The position numbers and the translations under genes are program-made. From Mytilisepta virgata (taxonomy: Eukaryota > Mollusca > Bivalvia > Mytilida > Mytilidae), in NCBI GenBank assembly GCA_028015205.1, contig CM051520.1, positions 35,517,528 to 35,581,527 on the forward strand: a stretch of DNA of 64,000 bases. Reading direction: 5' to 3'. How positions within the stretch are numbered: the stretch's first letter is position 1; each line of letters opens with the position of its first letter. The notes under the pieces were generated by a model that had not been told where the DNA came from, did no database searches, and saw only the letters and a program-made list of their open reading frames with translations. Positions 54,791 to 64,000 of the stretch are shown piece by piece.

Positions 54791-55969
54791 CAGGAGGACT
54801 TCAATGTAGGTTATTTTGGTACTGAATTTGTATAGACATAATCATTCGGAGGAATCTGGCAAGGAAACGGGGCATGATCTCCATATTGTATGTTTGTTCA
54901 TAGTTTGGAAATTTTCTTGCAATACCACAGAATTTTAGGTATTGGCCATCTCTGGCTTACCAGTGGGATCAGTTCTTAAATCATTACCTTTATTCATTTC
55001 CTCTTGCCGTTCCTTGTTGTCGAAATTATTAAATTGTGGTCGTATTTCTTCCGCACAAATTAGTTATTGTATTGATTTTGCCTAGTCGAAATAAAACTTT
55101 AATTAATCGTTAAATTATTATTTCCGTATGTATTTTAAAATTGACATGCTATTCACTGATTAAAGTTATTAAGAAGAATCCACATCTCTTTGATCAATAA
55201 GGGAAATTTTATTTTTCGTTTTTATTATTGACACATATTGTAGGCTTTTTACTTGACGTTTTTCGTTAAGTCAAGAGTAAACTTCATTAAATTAAAACAC
55301 AAAATAGGAGTTGAAGCTATATGTTTAGCATTGATTAGCAGTTGTCCATTAAAAGATACTTATCTTAACAAAGTATGTTTCAAATTTTAACAAGATATAT
55401 TGAGCACATCGAAGTCGACACGTTTTTTAATTTACCCGAAAATTGCTAATCTGGTGATTTTTCATGCACAAGGCGACATAACTCCAGAACAACAACTGAC
55501 TTTAATAAGGTAACAGTACAGAGGAGCCTAAGGAAATTTCAGTCTTGTGAGTCCTTTTAGTAACTTCAAACTTGGATCACAGATACAAAGAACTTGGCAA
55601 TATTTTAAAACCATTTTTCACCATTTTAGTAACGATTATTTAAGTTTTTTAGAATAATTATGAATATTTATACTGAAAACAATAAGAAAAATGTTTTCAT
55701 GTACTTATTAATAAAGTTTCATTTTTTTAAGTAGAAAGGCTACATATTGTGCAGATGTTTCTTTTACATAAATTTACGTATGTAGTTAGTAGTTATCGTT
55801 ATAAATGTTTAAAAAGTTGTGAAAATATCAGAATGAGCAGTCGTAGCTAAGTACCTTATCGGTGCATGGCGATTTCATGCATGAATTTAAACGAAGCATT
55901 GAACGCAATTAAAACTTGCAATAAGCATGATAAGTGAGAAAGACTCAATATCACAGGGCTTCACAGGCA
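54791..55969. other. Intergenic stretch without recognised feature
   Basis: AT-rich sequence with one small inverted word pair (CTTGACG/CGTTAAGTCAAG at 55252-55272). No gene seen. Confidence 0.55.
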
Positions 55970-56235
55970 GCCTAAGGGTACAGTATTCCTTTAATAAGCA
56001 ACTCCTCTCAGGTTATTTAGAGTTCGCTCAGTAATTGCCCTGCCAATGTAGATTGTGCCAAATGTTTCGGAATTTGAATAGCGGCCCTGGGCGCCGAGCT
56101 ACATGGGTAGCCTTAGGATATATTATTCCTTTGCCACGCAACTCCTCTCATGTTATTTGAAATACGGAATTGAAAGTCGACTCAGTAATTTTACTACTAA
56201 TGTAGATTGTGCTAAAGGTTTCGGAATTGTTTTAA
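55970..56235 (+). repeat. Imperfect tandem duplication of about 130 bases
   Basis: AGCCTAAGGGTACAGTATTC ... ATGTTTCGGAATTTG is followed by AGCCTTAGGATATATTATTC ... AGGTTTCGGAATTG with the same internal words (CAACTCCTCTCA, GTAGATTGTGC). Confidence 0.75.
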
Positions 56236-56244
56236 GATGCGGTT

Positions 56245-56895
56245 CCAACGTTGGTAAATTTCCTTGAAGTCTCAAAGACCATTATTTTTTTTAAATTTTT
56301 GACAAGAAACCATGTATTTTCTGGATCACACCAGCAGTAACACATATTGGGATCATCTAGATGTCAAAAATATGTGATTCCAACTTTGGTAAATTTCCTG
56401 AAAGTGTCTAAGACTATTATTTTTGGAATTTTACTTAGAAATTATATATATTTTTTTATCATATTAGTTTAAAGACTTATCAAGATCATATGGATTTCAA
56501 AAACATGTGATTCTAATTTTGGTAATTTTCCTGAAAGACCCAAAGACTAGTTTATTTGTGAATTCTACATAGCAACCATATATATATGGAATCACTATAC
56601 CAACAGCACTAGTTTGGACTTAATGGATTTCAAAATAGGTGATTCCAATTTCGGTAAATTTCCTGAAAGTATCTAAGACTATTATTTTTCGAATATTACT
56701 TAGCAACTATAGATTTGTTTTATAATATTAGCTTTAAGACTAATCTAGATCAGTTGAATTTCAAAATATGTGATTCCAATTTCAGTAAATTTCCTGAAAG
56801 ACTACTTTATTTGGGATTTCTACTTAGCAACCATATATATGTGAAATCACTACAGCAACATCACTTGTATGGATTGTATGGATTTCAAAAACACA
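56245..56895 (+). repeat. Tandem array of about 115-base units
   Basis: About six units with GTGATTCCAACTTTGGTAAA, TTTCCTGAAAGTGTCTAAGA, TTACTTAGCAACCATATATA and ATGGATTTCAAAA. No flanking hairpin or microsatellite was recognised. Confidence 0.85.
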
Positions 56896-57454
56896 AGAGT
56901 AGCGCGGGAATATGCAGCGGGGCTGGTTCGACTAGTTAATTAGTTAAAATTCAAGTATAATAAACCATTTTGATAACCTTTGCAACCTCCCTTGGAGGAC
57001 AGAATCAAGCCAATAACAACTGCTATGAAATATTGTCTGTGGAAGGACACTATTTCAGAACTATTGTGGTAAATTCTGTCAGGGACAAAATTTCATGACA
57101 ATGGACATTATTTATCATTTAATTCTGTGAAAAACTGTCCAGGCGGACACTACATATGTATTTCACAGGACATTATTTTGTCTTACACGATACGAGGTAT
57201 AGAAGGGCGATGTTGTTTATTTGAAATATTGACATGATTGACGGATTTTCCTGACATTGCTGGCCTTTTTTATGAGATACCGAGATTTTGATGCACATAT
57301 ATGATACAGAAATGTGAATTGCTTAGACAAAAATTTGTTATAAAAACGCCTCCCAAAAAGTTAAATCTGTTTTTTTTTAAACATGAGTAAATTAATTAGT
57401 TTAAACTTATTTATTTATAGTGGATTGGGAAACCAAGTTATACCAACTTATACT

Positions 57455-57732
57455 AATCCCTCTCCACTTGGTAGGTGTGAAAGCAGCCCCTGTATCGGCA
57501 TTTTAGCCTACTCTTTTTATACAGGACAAAAGGTGTTGCTCTCCTTTAACACAAGACAGCCATTTATCGTCCCCATTCGACGGACTAGCATCGTTTATCG
57601 AGACCATCCTCGCAAATGGTGTCGATAGGGCGTCGCAAATTTGAGCCCTGAAATTTTCATCCCGAACGGGAATCGAACCAGGGACCGTTGGCTTCGTAGT
57701 CCGATGCGCTAACCACTACACCACGGCGCCTT
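57455..57732 (-). mobile_element. tRNA-derived SINE with Arg-like head
   Basis: On the minus strand the element starts GGCGCCGTGGTGTAGTGGTT with loop CTACGAA (Arg ACG-like) and B box TGGTTCGATTCCCG. Anticodon and T stems have mismatches. A body of about 200 bases follows (ATTTGCGACGCCCTATCGAC; GGGGACGATAAATGGCTGTC). It is not counted as a functional tRNA. Confidence 0.6.
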
Positions 57733-58239
57733 TTTACGTAAATCAATTATGGCGTATCTTACAATTTTCATTGCAAGAAATGCCTTTTACGAATATAATA
57801 TTTTTTTCCACTGCAAATATTATGAGAGAGGCATCATAGGAGGTTCGTAGGCTGCCAGCTTGTCAGGTTTTCTTATTTTTTGTTCCAAGAAAAACGGTCA
57901 ATGTGGTCTCTTTCGTTGGGATATGTACGTATCATTAAAGTTTTGGAAGACGGTTCGTGATGTAACACTGTCTAAGACAAGTACCACACAATTTAGCATT
58001 TTGAAATGAAGATCATTTCACATTGTTGATAAGTATGTAATGTATTAGAGTTAGATATTTCCTCTTTTAATTCGTACCCTCGTTCTTTAAAAAATAGAGC
58101 TTTAAAGCAATGGTTCGGTGAAAAATGGGATCAATTTCTCTTATATGCGTAAGAGACTACCTTTCATCTGCAAATGTAAAATTTAGTTCATTCGAAAAAG
58201 GTGATAATATAAACAAATTAGAAATTGGTGCCATCAGAA

Positions 58240-59425
58240 ACGATGTCAATCCCCGCACTGCATAAGTAAAAAGACAATTAACAGTGAAAAATTATCAATT
58301 TAACAATTTAAGTCTGAAAATTGGAACACTGAATCAAATTTCAAAATTGAAAACCTTATTGCACATCTACACATAGTGAAGAACAATATTATATACAAAT
58401 GAAACCACTGAAACAAAAAATGAATGAGTATTTCCAGAGACAAGGCAAAATTAGCAGTTCCACCATTTTCGGTCCCAAAATTTGATCCCTTAATAGATTT
58501 TCAAAATTAAAAACTTTTCGCATATCTACAGAAAATAATGAACAATATTATATATATTCAAATAAATTTGTTAAATCTAAATGAAAAATAAAAGAGGAGT
58601 TTAAGGCACAAGCTTAAATTCACTATTTCCGAAATACAACCCCTGTGGGCCTCAAGTTGTCAAAATCAAAATTCTAAAACCTTATTGCGCATCTATATAC
58701 AGTATGTGACAATATTGTATAGAAATTAAAAGCATAAAATGAAAAATTAGTAAGCAGTTTAGTTTAAGTTTCCAGTTTTTGAAATTCTACCCCTGTGGGC
58801 CCCTATTTTTTAAAATCAAAATTCTAAAACCTTATTGCGCATTTACATATAGTATGTGACAATATGGTATAGAAATTAAATGTATGACGTGAAAAATGAA
58901 TGAGGAGTTTAGGTCACAAGCTTAAATTCCAATTTTCGAAATTCGACTCCTGTGGGCCCCAATTTTTAAAAATCAAAATTCCAAAACCTTATTGCGCATC
59001 TACATACAGTATGTAACAACACTGTATAGCAATTAAAGCATAATATGAAAAATATATGAGGAGTTTAGGTCACCAACTTAAACTTCCATTTTTTGAAATT
59101 CTACCCTTGTGGACCCCAATTTTTAAAAATCAAATTCGAAAACCTTATTGTTATATGTGATAATACTGTATAAAAATTAAAAGCATAAAATGAGAAATGA
59201 ATGAGAAGTTTAGGTCACATGTTTAAATTTCTAATTTTCTAAATTCGACCCCTGTTGGCCCCTATTTTTGAAAATCAAAATTCTAAAACCTTATTGCGCA
59301 TCTACATACAGTTAGTGACAATACTGTATAGAAATTAAATGCATGAAGTTAAAAATAAACGAGGAGTTCTGGAGACAAGATTTTCTAACGGACGGACAGA
59401 CGGACCAATTACAAATATCTCCAAA
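58240..59425 (-). mobile_element. Pearl-like element, family J, third copy
   Basis: It begins with ATGTCAATCCCCGCACTG, followed by about seven units sharing CTTATTGCGCATCTACATAC and GAGGAGTTTAGGTCACAAGC. It ends in CGGACGGACAGACGGAC, then AACTTCATTCGAAGTGCG, the same end as the copy at 54790. Units are 140-150 bases. Confidence 0.78.
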
Positions 59426-60108
59426 CTTCATTCGAAGTGCGAATTCGAAAAACACTTCTTTCCTTGAACGTGGCTTTCTGGCACGGACGGCTTTTTATCG
59501 TGTCCGTTGGGTTTCAACAAAAATGATACAAGTCTGTATAACCACGGTGTGATAATACACTGAATGAATAGCAGATCTTCCAAATTATTTTTACATAAAC
59601 ACGCTTTAACGGCTAACGGGGGACATGCACTGCTTATAGGTTTCACATTGTTTAAACGGTGTTCCAGGCCTGTGGGGGTTGGAATAAAATTTGACAATAT
59701 GCCGCGCTCATCCACAGAAGAAAAGTGTGCAGCACAAATACTTTTGTGAGCGAAATGTTTCAAATAATTTAGTAAGCATATGTTATAGAAACAGGAAGAA
59801 TAAAAAGTTGAGGTTGCAAATAGCAGGATTATTGAATGAATATTGATGTAATTTATATCTGTTATATGTCGCAAAATTTCTGTTCACTCCCAATATATGA
59901 TAACTAAAGGTTTTAATTTTAAGTTTTTTCATTTCCTTAAATGACGAAACTTTTACATTTTGTTTCATTTGATGTCTGCAATATATGCCCCTGCCATTAC
60001 ATTTCGTATACTCCTTCTTATCTAGGTCAGTCAGATTTCTTAAACTTGATAAGAGAAATTTAACACGATAAAAGTAATTACTGCATAGACGATTTCTATA
60101 CTCGTAAA

Positions 60109-63100
60109 ATGTTTTCCATATTTCTACTGGTATTTCTGGCAGCTCCTATTTGTTTTGGAAATATTCGTCAAAACAATACAGTGGATGGGGAACAAATATC
60201 AGCTCTGTGGAAAGAGTTACAGCAGACAAATGCTAAACTACAGATGTATGAAGATAGATGTGGTATGTTAATAGTGCTCTCTTGGGAGATTGTAGTTAAA
60301 GCCTATGGTAAAAAAGATAAACAATGTTTGGATAGAGAGGTCTGTCATTCCTTATGAAAAACTTTGCCTTCAGATAATCCATTATATTGTTAATAGATTT
60401 AATAATTATGTATAAACTGAATATAATTAATTCCCAGCTATACTTCCAAGAAAATTTTACTAAAATATCGCTGTATATATTATGATTTGCTGGTTATTTT
60501 ATATTTCTTGTCTTTTTGGCGTTCTAAATATTTCAATAAGAATGTCTGAATTCAATCACGTTTACCATAGCGATAATAACGATTGATGTGAGTATTATAG
60601 ATAACATACATGTGACATTACTAGTTAATATCTGTTATTCTGTCACCAAATATCATTACTGGCTTTGTTTTGTGTTGAGAGCAACCGTTTAATTTTTATT
60701 GAAAGTAGAGGATGGGAAGGTAGTGATCTCAGTCTTAATTGGATTAAAATTCTCTAGGTAATGCTTCCATGGCTTCAGAAAAGAGAAATTCTCAAAATTA
60801 TAATTAAACTATAAGCTCTCTGTTGAAACAAAACGCACAAAATCCGACTAATGCATTGATAATTAATAAATTCGATATCAAACAAGACTGGATTGAAAAT
60901 ATATAATCTGAATATTTTTAAACTACAGAACGGGAATTCATCTCTAAATCGCCTCGGGGGTCTCATGGTAGCGTGCTCGTCTCGAGTGCGGAAAGTCGCG
61001 GGTTCGATCCCCGCCCGGGTCAAACCAAAGATATTAAAATTGGTATTTGCTGCCTCTCCGCCAAGCACGCGGCATCTAAGAGTAAGAGCAAAGATGTACT
61101 GGTCGACTCGGAGTCAATATAATGTGTCCGAGTGGGGTGGTATATGTTCTTGCGGACAGCTACCTCGTGAGCTAGCACATTAAAAATCCGACTCAGCGTG
61201 TCGGTCTAGTACAAAGCAGGGTTCATATTAATTATCATATCAACATGCACATGGCTGCCACTGGACGTTAAACAACAATTCATCCATCCGTCTATAAAGC
61301 ATGTATACCGAAAATTGCTTGAACAAATGTATAAAAGAGGACAAAAGCCAGTCCTCCTACTGATAAAACTACTGAATGTTATTGTAATATTATTGTTACT
61401 TAATCGAAGTGACATTTTAGCGTCTCTTACGAATGTTGCAATAGAAACTAAAGGTGACATGGGGTAAATATCAACCTACATGTAACTAAAAATACAAAAG
61501 GGGGCGTGATAAAGGTTCCAATTAGGGGAGTGTATCAACTTTTAAAAAACAAGAGGCCCCATACTTACAATTTGTTAACAAATTCAGTCGAAACTACTGG
61601 ATTTCTGCAAAAAATTACTCAAAGTACTAGTTTAAAGAGTATTCAACCATCCCTCTGTTTCACCTGTATCAGTGGTGGGACACACAGCCAATTAGAAAAA
61701 AAGACCACTAAAAGCAGCACTAAACAACTAACTCAATCAGTGTGGAACTTGAATAGAAAGTCAAACAATTAAACGACTAGCCTAGTTTGGTTTAGTTTAG
61801 TTGAGGTTTATGCCGTTTTCAGTACATTTGGCTATTTCGCGGAGGCCAGTTTTTATTGTTGGACGAAGCCGGAGTACCCAGAGAGAACCACCGACCTTCG
61901 GTAGGAAATCCTTGTCAATTAAGACTGGAGTCGGACACAGCCCGCCACAGATGAGATTCGAACTCACAACCTCAGTGTTGACAGGCTAGTGGTCATTAGT
62001 ACTTATGACGAATTACCAAGACCACTCGGCCACCGATGCCCCCATGACCAGACCTAAAAGTGCTAACCAATGAATGCTTGCTGTTAGGTAAGTTATTGAT
62101 CTTACGATAAAAAACAACATTTTATGACACAAAATTTAATTTTTTATCCATTTTAGCATTTACTTGGCGTATTTTGCACGAACACGTCATTAAAGATCAA
62201 GACAAGGTGATAATAAATATTGACTTCACTCGATTAAAGTATCCGGACGATAAATGACCGCCCGATTTTTCTATATGTTCCGGATGTTCCATACAATGTA
62301 ATGGCAATGACCTCGGTAATTATCGGCAAAACTTCGGAGACTCAATACACATAACTTAGAGGCCGTATACAAGCAACAAAATGCGTTTAAACTTTGGAAA
62401 GCTATATGTAAAGTCAAGAAATTAAATTTATTCATCCAAAATAAAATTTGCCGACATTTTGCTATCTACGGTTAAAATTGTCCTGTGGCGCCATTTCTGG
62501 TTCTGGTGAGGTGACTTCAAACAGGAGAGGTAAATAAACCAAAGGAAAATAAAAACAAATTGATATTTGAAGGGATATTTGAAGGAGGGTAAAATCGAAA
62601 ACAACTGACAAACTCCAGAGAACAACGAAGACAAGACCAAAACAGTACAAACAATACACTTAAAAACATATGAACAACATGGACTCCACCAAAAAACCGG
62701 GGGTAGACTCAGGTGCTCCGGAAGAGTAAGTAGTCTCTGATTCCTACAGGACACTCGCCATGCTGCCCATGTCAAATCCGGTATGAGAAAGGGGCAAAAT
62801 CAATGGGACAGGTCCATTTTTATTTTAGAAACGGGTTTTTCCATACCTGTCAACCAAGTCATGATGACGTCCATAAAACTTTAATAAAGATGATTGAGCA
62901 ACTTTTCTTTCAGGAGCCGGGCTCTGTCCAGGAAGTCAATGTGTATGTCACAAGCTCTGGAATAATGTATGAGTTGTGAAATATACACTCCATACGCAGG
63001 CGTTTCTGGACTTTTACCTCTCAAATATCTATATCTATGCAATTCCTGCCTTAATTGTTTTGGGTTTTGATGGTTGTGCCTATTAATTCATCATTATATC

Positions 63101-63461
63101 TTTAACCGGATTTCCAACGTTTTGATCTCAAGCACTGCTGATGAGTTGTCAGTCAACCAAATGGCCATACAGTGCATCAAATTTATTCGGTATTTTGTGA
63201 TACATTTTATTAAACTCTTGGTATAATTTATTGCTCATCAAAAGATTCCGTAGTCATGATCTGTTGTTGTCCAGATACCTCAGTATTAAAGTCAGTATTA
63301 TATAAAATCCGAACGTCAAATGATAAAAAGGACTGGAGTCAACGAGAAAGTTTTAATTTTAGAGGAAAGGACAGACATACGGACCAAAATGGAACAACTC
63401 AAAAATGATTTTGAATACCTGAAAACATGTATGGCTGCTTTGAATTCTGGATTTGAAGAGG
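60109..63461 (+). CDS. Secreted coiled-coil protein, first two exons (partial at right edge)
   Basis: Exon 1 (60109-60262) starts with a clear signal peptide, MFSIFLLVFLAAPICFG, followed by a hydrophilic stretch and a heptad-like segment (ISALWKELQQTNAKLQMYED) ending in RC at a phase-1 GTATGT donor. The best partner is an exon at 63363-63461, flanked by TTTTAG and GTAAGT and also phase 1 on both sides, encoding another heptad-like, cysteine-containing stretch (KMEQLKNDFEYLKTCMAAL). Signal peptide, short coiled coil, then a symmetrical exon is the usual start of secreted bivalve lectins such as C1q-domain or fibrinogen-like proteins, but no such domain is visible before the window ends. The family is therefore inference. 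The intron holds SINEs of families S2 and S1. Confidence 0.6.
60951..61290 (+). mobile_element. tRNA-derived SINE, family S2, copy 2
   Basis: GCCTCGGGGGTCTCATGGTA head, GTCGCGGGTTCGATCCCCGC B box, body matching copy 1, tail GGACGTTAAACAACAATTCA and ATCC units. It sits in the intron of the secreted coiled-coil gene. Confidence 0.86.
61793..62043 (-). mobile_element. tRNA-derived SINE, family S1, full-length copy
   Basis: Reverse complement of the element at 1908-2169 along its whole length: tail AGTTTAGTTGAGGTTTATGC at the left, B box GAGATTCGAACTCACAACC in the middle, and head CCACTCGGCCACCGATGCCC at the right. The 62-codon open frame in it is not a gene. Confidence 0.8.
62515..62790 (-). 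repeat. Dispersed repeat with partial second copy at 63926
   Basis: AACAGGAGAGGTAAATAAAC and AAGGAAAATAAAAACAAATT at 62519-62563 recur at 63929-63971. The adjoining block to 62790 (GACTCAGGTGCTCCGGAAGA) resembles a repeat frequent in bivalve genomes; its long minus-strand open frame is not taken as a gene. Confidence 0.6.
63060..63215. repeat. Dispersed repeat N, copy 4 (opposite orientation)
   Basis: GGTTTTGATGGTTGTGCCTA, TGCTGATGAGTTGTCAGTCA and CGGTATTTTGTGATACATTT are complements of copy 3. Confidence 0.8.
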
Positions 63462-63611
63462 GTAAGTATAAATATTGATAGTAAATTTATCGTTTCTGGA
63501 GCCCAAGATGCCAATTTGTCTTGGTTAATAATACTTTGGTCAATATTCTTTTGGTACTATGTTTTGTATTGTCTTTGGATATCCAGTAATAATTACTTTG
63601 GTATCCCTAAA

Positions 63612-63731
63612 ATAACAATCTAAAGATACTAATATTAGATATAGTAAATTTATACTATGCTGTATACAACGCATTTGAAGGAGTTACCTCTCACCAGCAG
63701 CATTAAAACCGAAACATTTGGAAGACCAAAA
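63612..63731 (+). repeat. Dispersed repeat M, copy 2
   Basis: Second copy of the unit at 33676-33798; TACAACGCATTTGAAGGAGT replaces TACGACGCATTTCAAGGAGT. Confidence 0.9.
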
Positions 63732-64000
63732 ATACTTTTCGCAATAATCAACGAAGTTGACGGAGAGTTTTTTTTTAAATCCGCTCTTGTAAAATAAACG
63801 ACGCATTTCAGCAATTGAAAGGACAATAATTATTAGGACTCTTGAAAACAAAAAGGGCAATAATATTTTTAACTTTCATTGTCATGTAATATTCGAGATA
63901 TTCATGAAAAACGGCCTTAAAAAATACAAACAGGAGAGGTAAATAAACCAAAGGAAAATAAAAACAAATTGAAAATTGCTGGATAAAATTTTCAATCATT

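Noticed and set aside
57655..57732. Possible tRNA-Arg gene on the minus strand
   Set aside because: Anticodon and T stems have mismatches, and a SINE body follows directly.
59428..59874. 148-codon open frame, minus strand
   Set aside because: No recognisable domain or signal peptide; it overlaps the end of a pearl-like element and is probably chance.
62428..62775. 115-codon open frame, minus strand
   Set aside because: Lies in a dispersed repeat; part of it recurs at 63926.

Overview
The window looks like nuclear DNA of a bivalve mollusc, most probably a mussel-like species. It is AT-rich, its genes are split by long introns with GT-AG borders, the proteins resemble animal families, and most of the intergenic and intronic DNA is made of repeat types typical of bivalves: pearl-like elements with tandem cores, tRNA-derived SINEs, MITEs and non-LTR retrotransposons. 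The species call is inference.

Five genes can be supported by exons whose reading phases match across every proposed intron. (1) 6402-15481, minus: the signal peptide, extracellular ligand-binding domain and membrane span of a receptor-type guanylyl cyclase; the intracellular exons are not seen and probably lie left of the window. (2) 20823-30190, plus: a complete four-exon neuferricin (CYB5D2), a membrane-anchored cytochrome-b5-like (MAPR family) protein. (3) 35778-37603, plus: a complete small secreted peptide with exactly the cysteine spacing of insect defensins, including a 12-base micro-exon. (4) 40525-48103, minus: a complete six-exon SLC35E3-type nucleotide-sugar/triose-phosphate family transporter of about 321 residues. 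(5) 60109-63461, plus: the first two exons of a secreted coiled-coil protein that runs off the right edge. These genes are not an operon and show no obvious joint function.

Repeats, left to right: palindrome with a nested MITE (1.5-1.8 kb); SINE and a large pearl-like element of family A interrupted by a MITE (1.9-5.15 kb); pearl-like families B and C inside or next to the cyclase gene (6.9-8.45 kb); family D arrays in both orientations (17.6-18.2 and 22.4-23.3 kb); two SINEs and a 5'-truncated LINE in intron 2 of CYB5D2; a minisatellite grown from the end of exon 3 of CYB5D2 (28.65-29.5 kb); a decayed family A copy with a TA-flanked MITE (33.4-34.6 kb); a chain of foldback loci around the SLC35E3 gene (40.8-43.3, 48.4-48.7, 50.9-51.3 kb); a second good family A copy (44.6-45.9 kb); several family J pearl-like copies, one inserted into a SINE and one carrying a 1.7-kb terminal-inverted-repeat insertion (49.7-54.8, 58.2-59.4 kb).

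The most unusual observations are: the splice-donor minisatellite in CYB5D2; foldback loci that each reuse a private short word in both orientations while sharing a similar GC-rich loop; and a common layout (hairpin, tetranucleotide microsatellite, tandem core, hairpin) across pearl-like families whose core sequences are unrelated by eye.
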